A DNA stretch of 64,000 nt from Denitrobaculum tricleocarpae (GTDB taxonomy: Bacteria; Pseudomonadota; Alphaproteobacteria; Kiloniellales; Kiloniellaceae): assembly GCF_007004665.1 (NCBI RefSeq), contig NZ_ML660064.1:1-64000 (forward strand), given 5' to 3'. The translations under genes and the position numbers were made by a program. Below the pieces are notes generated by a model. The model had not been told where the DNA came from. It saw nothing but the letters and a program-made list of their open reading frames with translations, and made no database searches. This document shows, piece by piece, positions 1-7,478 of this stretch; the first letter of the stretch is position 1; each line of letters begins with the position of its first letter.

Positions 1-66
1 CGATCGCTGTATCGCAGCTCGGACAGCATGAGTCGTCGTGGCGCTGCCGTGTAGTACCTGTCCCAT
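1..66 (-). CDS. IS481-family transposase, N-terminal fragment (cut by window edge)
   Basis: Reading leftward from an ATG at 66, the 22 visible codons begin MGQVLHGSATTTHAVRAAIQ. This matches the remembered N-terminus of IS481-type transposases (MGQVLHGSATTT.AVRRAIQ...), which continue into an HTH and a DDE integrase domain outside this window. A purine-rich AAGGAA stretch precedes the start. The gene is open at the edge, so whether it is intact cannot be judged. The start and motif are seen; the family comes from memory of the conserved N-terminus. Confidence 0.75.
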   Translation of the reverse strand, partial: MGQVLHGSATTTHAVRAAIQRS

Positions 67-128
67 AGTGCTTCCTTATCGATGGTCTTCAATGTGATAC
101 CATCACACCGTGGGACTATACACCTAGA
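1..128 (-). mobile_element. End of an IS481-like insertion sequence with its target site
   Basis: The non-coding lead of the transposase runs to about 122, where the minus-strand element would begin TGTATAGTCCCACGG, a TGT-type end. The next bases outward are CCTAGA (123-128), which fits the NCTAGN target that IS481 is known to duplicate. Only one end is visible, so the duplicated copy cannot be checked. The exact boundary is inferred. Confidence 0.55.
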
Positions 129-187
129 GCGCGTCATGTTTTAACGGAAACACTCTGTGTTTTCGCTAAAACATGTGAACCCGCTCT
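126..187. repeat. Extragenic palindrome 1
   Basis: AGAGCG (126-131) pairs with CGCTCT (182-187). Inside, an 18-base arm (CATGTTTTAACGGAAACA, 135-152) pairs with 158-175 with two mismatches around a 5-base loop. No T-tract follows, so it is unlikely to be a terminator. It resembles the dispersed palindromic units common between genes in Rhizobiales and relatives. The IS end abuts its CTAG boundary. Confidence 0.6.
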
Positions 188-199
188 ACATCATATAGT

Positions 200-263
200 G
201 AGAGCAGATTCACCGGTGCGACGGATCGCCAAAGGCGATTCCATCTAAACCGGAGCTGCCCTA
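200..263. repeat. Extragenic palindrome 2
   Basis: An imperfect inverted repeat lies next to palindrome 1. AGAGCAG (201-207) pairs with CTGCCCT (255-261), and GATCGCC pairs with GGCGATTC around an AAA loop. A CTAG sits at its right end, as at the left end of palindrome 1, so the two may be halves of one composite dispersed element. Confidence 0.45.
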
Positions 264-653
264 GTGCCTCATACGGGATCGAGGCATGGGCGTTCGGAGT
301 CGAGAGAGCTCTGGGCCGCAGAGGTTCGGCCAGGCGTGTTGAAGCAATAGTGCTTCGGTGTAACGTCGAACCGGTACACACAAGCGGTCTCGCCAGGCCA
401 CTGCCCAGGACTTTGTCGGCTGAAGCCTGCATCCGGTATACGACTTATGCCGGATATTATTTTAGGGACAGTATATTTTATAAATGATCAGCGCCGAAAA
501 ATCGATGATCAAAGGCAGCGTCAAGAACGGAAAGATGCCGGTGAGTACTGCTCTTGAGATTCAAGGCGGGTGGCGTGAGACTGTTTATGACTTAAAGTCG
601 TGCGATCGGGAGGCACGCCCTGCCGCTGTCGCAGTTTGAAACCTGCCGCCGCT
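264..653. other. Intergenic stretch, no gene seen
   Basis: No reading frame here has a plausible start, a ribosome site or a recognisable product. The stretch becomes AT-rich around 450-490. It separates the IS/palindrome region from the flagellin terminator. Confidence 0.5.
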
Positions 654-686
654 AAAAAAAGAGTGGGATGCACGTACATCCCACTC
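654..686 (-). terminator. Rho-independent terminator of flagellin gene 1
   Basis: On the minus strand, GAGTGGGATG and CATCCCACTC form a perfect 10-bp stem around a 6-base loop. A run of seven T follows (A654-660 on the plus strand), 28 bases after the flagellin stop. Confidence 0.9.
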
Positions 687-713
687 GCAGTGACAGTAAC
701 TCTAGGAGATGGC

Positions 714-1547
714 TTATTGCAGCAGTGACAGGAGGCTTTGGGGCAACTGGTTGGCCTGGGAGAGCGCCGAAACCGACGCCTGCACAAGGACCTGGGAGGA
801 GACCAGTTTGCTCTGTTCTTCGGCCAGATCGACGTCCATGATCGCGGAGCGTGCGGCCGCTACGTTTTCGAGCGCCGTATTGATCTGCTGGCCGCGGAAC
901 TCGAAGCGAGAAAGAATGGCGCCGACTTCGGCACGGGCTTCGGAGATCCGATCGATCGCGATATCCACTGCCGACATGGCGGAAGTTGCCGTTGTGACCG
1001 ACGTGACGTCGGTTGGTCCCGTGAGCGCGAGGCCGCCTGATGTAAAGCTGTCGGAGCCGAAGCTCGTAAAGTCCACCAGGATCACGTCGGCGGGGTCGGT
1101 GCCGACGAAATAGCTCTGCTGTGTGGTCGTACCGTCCAGGAGGGAATCACCGTTAAAGCGGGTCGTGGCCGCCATGCCGTCGATTTCCGCCAGAAGGCTC
1201 TGGAACTCAGCATCGATGAAACTGCGTTCGGTGTCGGTCGGCACGCCGGAGAGCGATTGCGCGGCCAGCGCCTTCAAGCGCTGCAACACATCGGCAATCC
1301 GGGCCAGGCCACCGTCCGCGACCGACATGATCGAACCGCCCTGGGAAGCGTTGATCGCAGACTGGCGCAAAACCGTCACGTCCGAGTTCAGCCGCGTGCC
1401 GATCGCCAGACCGGCAGCGTCATCGGATGCCTTCACGATCCGTGAGCCACTTGCCAGCTTGGACACCGAACTTCCCGACTGGGCGGCGTTGTAGTTTAGA
1501 AACCTTAGGGCAGAATTTGCTGCGGTATTTGTCGTTACTGTCGGCAT
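714..1547 (-). CDS. fliC: Flagellin, copy 1
   Basis: Flagellar filament subunit of 277 residues, the short Caulobacter-type form with conserved coiled-coil ends and almost no surface domain. The N-terminal D0/D1 block starts MPTVTTNTAANSALRFLNYN and includes the ASGSRIVKASDDAAGLAIGTRL signature. The C-terminal block ends SALSQANQLPQSLLSLLQ. Only about 40 residues near 178-220 differ strongly from copies 2 and 3. The start at 1547 is chosen over an upstream ATG at 1661 because all three copies begin MPTV after an AAGGAGATGCGGA ribosome site, and 1661 lies at or upstream of the sigma-54 transcription start. Export should need FliS, encoded at 17774. Confidence 0.97.
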   Translation of the reverse strand: MPTVTTNTAANSALRFLNYNAAQSGSSVSKLASGSRIVKASDDAAGLAIGTRLNSDVTVLRQSAINASQGGSIMSVADGGLARIADVLQRLKALAAQSLSGVPTDTERSFIDAEFQSLLAEIDGMAATTRFNGDSLLDGTTTQQSYFVGTDPADVILVDFTSFGSDSFTSGGLALTGPTDVTSVTTATSAMSAVDIAIDRISEARAEVGAILSRFEFRGQQINTALENVAAARSAIMDVDLAEEQSKLVSSQVLVQASVSALSQANQLPQSLLSLLQ

Positions 1548-1569
1548 TCCGCATCTCCTTAAATTATCG

Positions 1570-1583
1570 GCTCGTCTCCGAGC
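1570..1583 (-). promoter_or_regulatory. Leader hairpin with GAGA loop, flagellin 1
   Basis: On the transcript, GCTCG-GAGA-CGAGC forms a 5-bp stem capped by a GNRA-type tetraloop, about 15 bases before the AAGGAG ribosome site. Copy 2 has the same hairpin, and copy 3 has GCTTG-GCGA-CGAGC, which keeps both pairing and loop class. It is a candidate site for post-transcriptional control such as the FlbT action known on Caulobacter flagellin leaders. Confidence 0.5.
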
Positions 1584-1664
1584 GGTTGGCTTTGACCTCA
1601 CGCCGCGCCGCCCCGATCCGTCTGACCCAATGGCACAACATGAGAGTATCGTTGTGAGCAATTG

Positions 1665-1680
1665 AGCAAACTACGTGCCA
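1665..1680 (-). promoter_or_regulatory. Sigma-54 promoter, flagellin 1
   Basis: The minus strand reads TGGCACGTAGTTTGCT, with GG and GC separated by exactly ten bases, matching the -24/-12 consensus TGGCAC-N5-TTGC. The transcript would start near 1653 and carry a leader of about 105 bases. Confidence 0.9.
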
Positions 1681-1799
1681 AATTTTAGATTCCACCTTTT
1701 CTTCAATTCAATCAAAGGTTTGCGCCGGCTCTCGCACAACACGAAGTGAAACGGTGAGCGCCACACAGCCCCCCATTCCAGAAAAAACTTCCCTGCTCC

Positions 1800-1814
1800 C
1801 GGCAAAGACTGCCG
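1800..1814 (-). promoter_or_regulatory. FlbD/ftr-like enhancer box, flagellin 1
   Basis: CGGCAAAGACTGCCG is an inverted repeat CGGCA-N5-TGCCG, 119 bp upstream of the sigma-54 element. The identical 15-mer lies 121 and 119 bp upstream of the other two flagellin promoters. Caulobacter FlbD binds ftr elements of this kind, and FlbD is encoded at 28143-29540. A second shared block, GGACAGAA (1821-1828), follows and recurs at copy 2. Confidence 0.75.
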
Positions 1815-1931
1815 TCTGCCGGACAGAACTGCCCGGCGGGAGTACGTCAAATACCAAGGGTCGGGAAGTTGCCGGACAGATCTTGCGTGGCATGCGTCCC
1901 AAGCAAGAAGACAGGAGCGCCGGCTACTTGC

Positions 1932-2762
1932 TTACTGCAGGAGTGACAGCAGGCTTTGGGGCAGCTGATTGGCCTGGGAGAGTGCGGAAACCGACGCCTG
2001 GACAAGGACCTGAGACGACACCAGCTTGCTCTGCTCCTCAGCAAGATCGACGTCCATGATCGCCGAACGGGCCGCCGCCACGTTCTCGAGCGCCGTGTTG
2101 ATCTGCTGTCCGCGGAATTCAAAACGGGAGAGAATGGCGCCGACATTGGCACGCGCTTCCGAAATCAGATCGATCGACAAGTCGACCGCCGTCATGGCCG
2201 AGGTCGCGAGCGCGGCGGTGGAGACGCTCTCACCCGCGAGCGATATACCGCCCGTCGTGTAGTCGGTCGCGCCGAAGCTCGTAAAGTCCACCAGGATCAC
2301 GTCGGCGGGGTCGGTGCCCACGAAATAGCTCTGCTGTGTGGTCGTACCGTCCAGCAGGGAATCACCGTTAAAGCGGGTCGTGGCCGCCATGCCGTCGATC
2401 TCCGCCAGCAGGCTCTGGAACTCCGCATCGATGAAACCGCGTTCCGTGTCGGTCGGCACGCCGGAGAGCGATTGCGCGGCCAGCGCCTTCAAGCGCTGCA
2501 ACACATCGGCGATCCGGGCCAGGCCACCGTCCGCGACCGACATGATCGAACCGCCCTGGGAAGCGTTGATCGCAGACTGGCGCAAAACCGTCACGTCCGA
2601 GTTCAGCCGCGTGCCGATCGCCAGACCGGCAGCGTCATCGGATGCCTTCACGATCCGTGAGCCACTTGCCAGCTTGGACACCGAACTTCCCGACTGGGCG
2701 GCGTTGTAGTTTAGAAACCTTAGGGCAGAATTTGCTGCGGTATTTGTCGTTACTGTCGGCAT
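1932..2762 (-). CDS. fliC: Flagellin, copy 2
   Basis: Filament subunit of 276 residues. The first 177 residues match copy 1 except one position (Ser to Gly in the TER-FIDAEF segment), and the last 72 are identical from GAILSRFEFRGQQINTALEN to the end. The middle (TTGGISLAGESVSTAALATSAMTAVDLSIDLI) is distinct. The 44 bases just before the start codon are also identical to copy 1, pointing to recent duplication or gene conversion. The start has the ribosome site AAGGAGATGCGGA. No strong terminator is seen after its stop. Confidence 0.97.
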   Translation of the reverse strand: MPTVTTNTAANSALRFLNYNAAQSGSSVSKLASGSRIVKASDDAAGLAIGTRLNSDVTVLRQSAINASQGGSIMSVADGGLARIADVLQRLKALAAQSLSGVPTDTERGFIDAEFQSLLAEIDGMAATTRFNGDSLLDGTTTQQSYFVGTDPADVILVDFTSFGATDYTTGGISLAGESVSTAALATSAMTAVDLSIDLISEARANVGAILSRFEFRGQQINTALENVAAARSAIMDVDLAEEQSKLVSSQVLVQASVSALSQANQLPQSLLSLLQ

Positions 2763-2784
2763 TCCGCATCTCCTTAAATTATCG

Positions 2785-2798
2785 GCTCGTCTCCGAGC
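2785..2798 (-). promoter_or_regulatory. Leader hairpin with GAGA loop, flagellin 2
   Basis: GCTCG-GAGA-CGAGC on the transcript, identical in sequence and position to the copy 1 hairpin. Confidence 0.5.
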
Positions 2799-2879
2799 GG
2801 TTGGCTATCACCCCTTGCCGCGGCGCTCCGGTCTTCGCGGATTCGTGGCATGACACATGAGTGTTCGTATAAGCAATTG

Positions 2880-2895
2880 AGCAAACTACGTGCCA
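2880..2895 (-). promoter_or_regulatory. Sigma-54 promoter, flagellin 2
   Basis: TGGCACGTAGTTTGCT on the minus strand, identical to the copy 1 element, with GG-N10-GC spacing. The DNA further upstream has diverged to an AT-rich tract, so the conserved part is limited to the promoter core. Confidence 0.9.
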
Positions 2896-3016
2896 AATTG
2901 TATGTAGTCTAATTTTTTTCGTTTGTATTCATATACTTATACGACTAATTCAAAATTCCGGCCCCCGGCACAGGCCGTTTCGGGCGAGATAGGAACTGCA
3001 AAAACTACCCCTGCCC

Positions 3017-3031
3017 CGGCAAAGACTGCCG
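3017..3031 (-). promoter_or_regulatory. FlbD/ftr-like enhancer box, flagellin 2
   Basis: CGGCAAAGACTGCCG, 121 bp upstream of the sigma-54 promoter. It is followed by a second imperfect element containing GGACAGAA (3038-3045). Confidence 0.75.
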
Positions 3032-3380
3032 CCGGCAGGACAGAAATCGCCGGGATGGATGCCTGAAACGGCTGGCGGCCGAGATCGGGCGCAGAGAGAA
3101 ATGAGATGCCGCCGGAGGGGTTCGGACAGCGTTGCGCAGAGCCATGCCAAACGGCAGACACACCGCCAGCGGACGTAAAAACGCGAGACGCCTGTACCAG
3201 ATCTGACGTGATTCTGACGTTTACCTCTTGAAGCGGAGCGAAGGCCGCGTCGCGGACGGGCGGGACAATTGCCCGGGGCTAGTCTGAGATCACAGGCCGA
3301 TGCGATAGGGCACGGCGAGGTCATAGCGGGGGCCGGAGCGCCTGCGATATCCCGTCGGCCCAAGATGCACGCAAGGCCGA
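3032..3380. other. Spacer between flagellin 2 control region and flagellin 3
   Basis: No gene or clear terminator is seen. The only structured piece is the second half of the enhancer region at the left end. Confidence 0.5.
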
Positions 3381-4229
3381 TTACTGCAGGAGTGACAGCA
3401 GGCTCTGGGGTAGCTGATTGGCCTGGGAAAGCGCCGAAACCGATGCCTGGACAAGGACCTGTGACGACACCAGCTTGCTCTGTTCCTCGGCAAGATCGAC
3501 ATCCATAATCGCCGAACGGGCCGCCGCCACATTCTCGAGCGCCGTGTTGATCTGCTGCCCGCGGAACTCGAAGCGCGAGAGAATGGCACCGACATTGGCA
3601 CGCGCTTCGGAAATCACGTCGATCGCCGTGTCCACTGCTGTCATGGCCGCTGTCGCCGATACCGCGGTCGATACAGCCTCGACCGAGAGCGAAAGCCCGC
3701 CCGACGTCGAGGTGGAAAAGTTCGTAATGCCGGTTCCGCCAAAGCTTGAGAAATCGACCAGAATCACATCGGTAGGGTCGGTGCCGACGAAATAGCTCTG
3801 CTGTGTGGTCGTACCGTCCAGCAGCGAGTCCCCGTTAAAACGGGTCGTGGCCGCCATGCCGTCGATTTCCGCCAGCAGGCTCTGGAACTCCGCATCGATG
3901 AAACCGCGTTCCGTGTCGGTCGGCACGCCCGAGAGCGATTGCGCGGCCAGCGCCTTCAAGCGCTGCAAAACGTCGGCGATCCGCGCCAGGCCGCCGTCGG
4001 CGACGGCCATGATCGAGCCGCCCTGGGAGGCATTGATCGCAGACTGGCGCAAAACCGTCACGTCCGAGTTCAACCTTGTGCCGATCGCCAGACCGGCAGC
4101 ATCGTCGGAAGCCTGCACGATCCGCGAGCCACTCGCGAGCTTGGACACCGATTTGCCCGACTGCATTGAGTTGTAGTTCAGAAATCTCAGGGCAGAGTTT
4201 GCTGCGGTATTTGTCGTGACTGTCGGCAT
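3381..4229 (-). CDS. fliC: Flagellin, copy 3
   Basis: Filament subunit of 282 residues, the most divergent of the three but with the same D0/D1 ends. It has NSMQSGKSVSKLASGSRIVQ in place of NAAQSGSSVSKLASGSRIVK, and a longer central insert (about residues 178-215, Ser/Thr/Gly-rich). Ser/Thr-rich central segments are the usual O-glycosylation sites in flagellins, and a sugar-modification island starts 330 bp away. The ribosome site AAGGAGATGCGGA matches the other copies, and its control region has the same three-part layout with independent base changes. Confidence 0.97.
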   Translation of the reverse strand: MPTVTTNTAANSALRFLNYNSMQSGKSVSKLASGSRIVQASDDAAGLAIGTRLNSDVTVLRQSAINASQGGSIMAVADGGLARIADVLQRLKALAAQSLSGVPTDTERGFIDAEFQSLLAEIDGMAATTRFNGDSLLDGTTTQQSYFVGTDPTDVILVDFSSFGGTGITNFSTSTSGGLSLSVEAVSTAVSATAAMTAVDTAIDVISEARANVGAILSRFEFRGQQINTALENVAAARSAIMDVDLAEEQSKLVSSQVLVQASVSALSQANQLPQSLLSLLQ

Positions 4230-4251
4230 TCCGCATCTCCTTCGTGTATCT

Positions 4252-4265
4252 GCTCGTCGCCAAGC
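4252..4265 (-). promoter_or_regulatory. Leader hairpin with GCGA loop, flagellin 3
   Basis: The transcript reads GCTTG-GCGA-CGAGC. Relative to copies 1 and 2, one stem base became a G.U pair and the loop changed GAGA to GCGA, both structure-preserving. The flanking sequence has changed much more. Confidence 0.5.
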
Positions 4266-4347
4266 GGTTGGTTTAAATCTCTTACGCTGCTCTACCGTGG
4301 TCGGTTTGACCCCGGGCAGGACAGGGAGAGTTCGTCAACCGCTCTTG

Positions 4348-4363
4348 CGCAAGCCACATGCCA
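4348..4363 (-). promoter_or_regulatory. Sigma-54 promoter, flagellin 3
   Basis: TGGCATGTGGCTTGCG on the minus strand, with GG-N10-GC spacing and TTGC at -12. Confidence 0.85.
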
Positions 4364-4482
4364 CTTTTTTCTGATTTGCCTTTTTCGTTTGCATTCAATC
4401 ACTTGACTACAAACGAAATAACCGGCCGCTCTGAGAGAGCTGCAGTCTCTGCACGGCGGTAGAGGTAAAAACCTCCATCTCC

Positions 4483-4497
4483 CGGCAAAGACTGCCG
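4483..4497 (-). promoter_or_regulatory. FlbD/ftr-like enhancer box, flagellin 3
   Basis: CGGCAAAGACTGCCG, 119 bp upstream of the sigma-54 promoter. A GTAAAAAC block lies 17 bases nearer the promoter (4466). Related A-rich blocks occupy the same place at copies 1 and 2. Confidence 0.75.
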
Positions 4498-4562
4498 GAT
4501 CGCGGCTTATGGCATCAGCAAAGATCTGCGGGGGAGAATAAGAGAGAATCTGGCAGCGGGCG

Positions 4563-5744
4563 CTATCCGCGCAGGGCTGCAATGACCGCGGTTTTAACCC
4601 TGTGGATGTCGTCACGGGTCATATCAATATAAAAAGGCAAGCCGATTACGCTGTCCGTCAGACCCTCCGTCACCGGCAAGGCGGTCCGTGGGCAGGAGTC
4701 AAAGGCCGGCGCCGTGGCGCAGCCGTCACCCCACCAGCGGCGGGCGGCGATCCCGCGCTGGGCAAGAGCGGCAATCAGGGTCCGGGCACTCACATCCGGC
4801 ACCGCAAAGTTAATGGTCGCCGAGACCCAGGGTTCCAGGCCGCCGGGTTGCGGCTGCAGCTCGGGGATATTCTCCAGTATTGCGTAATAAGCATCGCGCA
4901 CGTCAAGGAACCGCTGGCGCGTCGCCGGCCAATCCTCCAGCCCCGCGAGGCCGACGGCGGCGCAGTACTCGCTGAACTTGGCGTTCAGGCCGGGCAGGAG
5001 CGCAGCACGCGGCTCGGTCTTTTTTGCCGGATCGAGCGGGAAGCCGAAGCTCGAGAGACTGCGGATCTGCGAGATAAGCGCCTTATTGCGCGACAGGATC
5101 AAACCACCCTCGCCCACCCCGAAAACCTTGGTACCATGCAGGCTGATCATAACCGGCGACTGCCCGACCCGGGCCGCATCGAAGCTCGCCGCCCCGTCGA
5201 TCACGGCGGGAATCCCGGTCTCAAGGCTGAATTCATCCCAGGCGGCCACGTCGACGGGCCGCCCGAAGACCGATACCGGCATGACCGCGGCAACACGCCC
5301 CGGTGCGTTCGGCAAGCAGTCGCGCGCAAGCGCGGGCTCCAAGGCCCAGCTCCCGGGATCGACATCAACGAACCAGGGCGTCAGACCCGCCGCCATAACC
5401 GCGGACGCCGACGCGCTGAAGGTAAAGGCAGGCAGCATACAGAGATCGCCGGGCAGCGCCGCGGCCGCCTGAAGCGCCAGCGTCAGGCCCAGGGTACCGT
5501 TCGCGACCGCCAGGACAGAGCCCGCGCCGCTGCCGAACTGCGAAGACAGCCGCTCCTCGAAACGGCCGGCCAGAGGTCCGAAGTTCGAATACCAGCGGCT
5601 CGCGTCGATTTCCTCCAGATAAGGCGCGATCCGTGCCGCAGTCGGCAATTGCGGCCGCATAAGAGGTATTGGAGAGGCCGGGTTCTGTTCTACTCTTTGA
5701 AAAGAGTCTTGGATGAGATCGGATTCGCCTAATGATTGTGCCAC
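4563..5744 (-). CDS. DegT/DnrJ/EryC1-family sugar aminotransferase
   Basis: PLP-dependent enzyme of 393 residues. The family transfers an amino group to nucleotide-linked keto-sugars. The fold signature is clear: ANGTLGLTLALQAAAALPGD near 81-100, the VIDGAASFDAA motif near 181, and the Schiff-base lysine in SLHGTKVFGVGEGG (Lys206). A start at Met29 (5660) is also possible, since residues 1-28 are poorly conserved in type. It is divergent from rfbA across 153 bp, which suggests that both act on dTDP-sugars. Position and stereochemistry of amination cannot be read from sequence. Confidence 0.88.
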   Translation of the reverse strand: MAQSLGESDLIQDSFQRVEQNPASPIPLMRPQLPTAARIAPYLEEIDASRWYSNFGPLAGRFEERLSSQFGSGAGSVLAVANGTLGLTLALQAAAALPGDLCMLPAFTFSASASAVMAAGLTPWFVDVDPGSWALEPALARDCLPNAPGRVAAVMPVSVFGRPVDVAAWDEFSLETGIPAVIDGAASFDAARVGQSPVMISLHGTKVFGVGEGGLILSRNKALISQIRSLSSFGFPLDPAKKTEPRAALLPGLNAKFSEYCAAVGLAGLEDWPATRQRFLDVRDAYYAILENIPELQPQPGGLEPWVSATINFAVPDVSARTLIAALAQRGIAARRWWGDGCATAPAFDSCPRTALPVTEGLTDSVIGLPFYIDMTRDDIHRVKTAVIAALRG

Positions 5745-5897
5745 GGGATTCGCTCGGCTGGTTGTTTTTCCTGCGACGAAGAGACTGACTTTCCTCGTCT
5801 TTAAGACAGTTTTAAGCAGTAACGTTAATAATTCTACTCTATGAAAAACAAGGGACTGTTAACGCCTCGGCGTGAAACGTGCCGATAACGGGTATAT

Positions 5898-6794
5898 ATG
5901 GCCAAAGTCGATAAAGTGAGCCGCAAGGGCATTGTCCTTGCCGGAGGCTCGGGCACCCGCCTTCATCCGCTGACCGTTTCGGTCAGTAAGCAGCTTCTGC
6001 CCGTGTACGACAAACCCATGATCTATTACCCGCTTTCCAATCTGATGCTCGCGGGAATCGACGAGATCCTGATTATCACCGCGCCGGATCAGCAGGATCT
6101 GTTCCGCAACCTGCTTGGCGACGGCAGTCAGTACGGTATTCATCTGGACTATGCGGTTCAGGAGAACCCCGATGGCGTGCCACAGGCCTTCGTGATCGGC
6201 GCAGATTTTATCGGCGACGATCCGGTCACCCTGATTCTCGGCGACAACATCTTTTACGGTCAGGGACTGGTTCAGCAGCTGCGGCGGGCCGTCACCTCGA
6301 ACCACGGAGCGACGATCTTTGCCTACGTCGTGACCGACCCGGAACGCTATGGGGTCGTGACTTTCGACGATGAGGGCACCCCCATCGCCATCGCCGAAAA
6401 ACCGCGGCGCCCCCGCTCCGACTACGCGGTGACGGGCATGTACTTCTTCGACAACGACGTGGTGGAGATCGCCCGCAATCTCACCCCCTCGAAACGGGGG
6501 GAGACCGAGATCATCGATGTCATCCGCAGCTATATGAAACGCGGGGATCTCTCCGTGGAGCGTATGGGCCGCGGCATCGCCTGGCTGGACGTCGGGACGC
6601 ACGATGCGCTGGCCGAAGCAGCCGCCTACATACAGGCGGTGGATCACCGGCAGGGTTTCAAGATCGCCTGTATCGAGGAGATCGCCTGGCGCCAGCAATG
6701 GATCAGCGACGAGCAGCTGCTGTGTCTCTCCGAAAACTACGGCAACTCTCCCTACGGCGCGTACCTGGCCGGGCTGATGGAAAGCCGGCTATGA
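5898..6794 (+). CDS. rfbA: Glucose-1-phosphate thymidylyltransferase
   Basis: RmlA, which makes dTDP-glucose from dTTP and glucose 1-phosphate, the first step to dTDP-deoxysugars. Its 298 residues match the family length. The nucleotide-binding motif GIVLAGGSGTRLHPLT is at 11-26, followed by SKQLLPVYDKPMIYYPLSNLM, LGDNIFYG and EKPRRPRSDYAVTGMYFFD. It is the first gene of a plus-strand operon, and its stop overlaps the next start (ATGA). The matching rfbB lies 28.5 kb away at 35298-36407. No rfbC or rfbD is in the window, so the pathway need not end in rhamnose. Confidence 0.96.
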   Translation: MAKVDKVSRKGIVLAGGSGTRLHPLTVSVSKQLLPVYDKPMIYYPLSNLMLAGIDEILIITAPDQQDLFRNLLGDGSQYGIHLDYAVQENPDGVPQAFVIGADFIGDDPVTLILGDNIFYGQGLVQQLRRAVTSNHGATIFAYVVTDPERYGVVTFDDEGTPIAIAEKPRRPRSDYAVTGMYFFDNDVVEIARNLTPSKRGETEIIDVIRSYMKRGDLSVERMGRGIAWLDVGTHDALAEAAAYIQAVDHRQGFKIACIEEIAWRQQWISDEQLLCLSENYGNSPYGAYLAGLMESRL

Positions 6795-7471
6795 AGGACG
6801 CCGTACTGGACCGCAAAGGCAGGAAACAGGAGACCGCGCCCGGTTACCGCCGACTGGTCGAACACTACGAAAACTGCTTCGAGCGGCACGGCGCCACGCC
6901 CCAGGGAGTCGACTGGCCGGATGCGGGGGACCTCGCCACCAGGTTCGACGTCATGACCGGGGTGATCCGCCCGGACACCAAGACCTGCCGACTGCTTGAC
7001 CTGGGGTGCGGCCCGGGCCTGCTGCTCGATCACCTGAGGGACAAAGCCGCCCCTGCCCCGATCCGTTATCTGGGTATCGATCTCTCGGAAAAGATGATCG
7101 CGGCGGCCCGGCAACGGCACCCCGATGAGAGCTTCGAAGCACGCGATCTGCTCGCGGATCCGCTGAAGGAACGCTGCGTCGACTACGTGATCATGAATGG
7201 CGTGCTGACTGAAAAACGCGAACTGCCGCAAGCCGAGATGGTCGCCTTCGCGAAGGAAATCATCGCCGCGGCCTTTCATGCCGCGGAGATCGGCATCGCC
7301 TTCAACGTGATGTCGACCCAGGTCGACTGGACCCGCGACGATCTTTTCCACTGGTCCTGCGACGAGGTCCTCGGCTTCGCCGCCAGGGAGCTGACCCGTC
7401 ACGCCGTTATCCGGGCCGACTACGGTCTCTACGAATACACAACCTACCTTTACCGAAGCCCGCAAAGGTGA
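6791..7471 (+). CDS. Class I SAM-dependent methyltransferase
   Basis: 226 residues starting MKDAVLDRKG at an ATG that overlaps the rfbA stop, which implies translational coupling. An upstream in-frame ATG at 6698 lies inside rfbA and is rejected. The SAM-binding motif I is LLDLGCGPGLLLDHL (about 66-80), with the acidic motif II at YLGIDLSEKMIAAARQRHP. The substrate is unknown. Position between rfbA and a flavoprotein suggests a sugar or sugar-linked acceptor. Confidence 0.82.
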   Translation: MKDAVLDRKGRKQETAPGYRRLVEHYENCFERHGATPQGVDWPDAGDLATRFDVMTGVIRPDTKTCRLLDLGCGPGLLLDHLRDKAAPAPIRYLGIDLSEKMIAAARQRHPDESFEARDLLADPLKERCVDYVIMNGVLTEKRELPQAEMVAFAKEIIAAAFHAAEIGIAFNVMSTQVDWTRDDLFHWSCDEVLGFAARELTRHAVIRADYGLYEYTTYLYRSPQR

Positions 7472-7478
7472 AGCAGCG

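Noticed and set aside
166-432. 88-codon minus-strand frame near the left end
   Set aside because: It overlaps both palindromes, has no ribosome site and no recognisable protein.
1548-1661. 38-residue N-terminal extension of flagellin 1
   Set aside because: It is absent from copies 2 and 3, lies in the leader downstream of the sigma-54 promoter, and the MPTV start has a conserved ribosome site.
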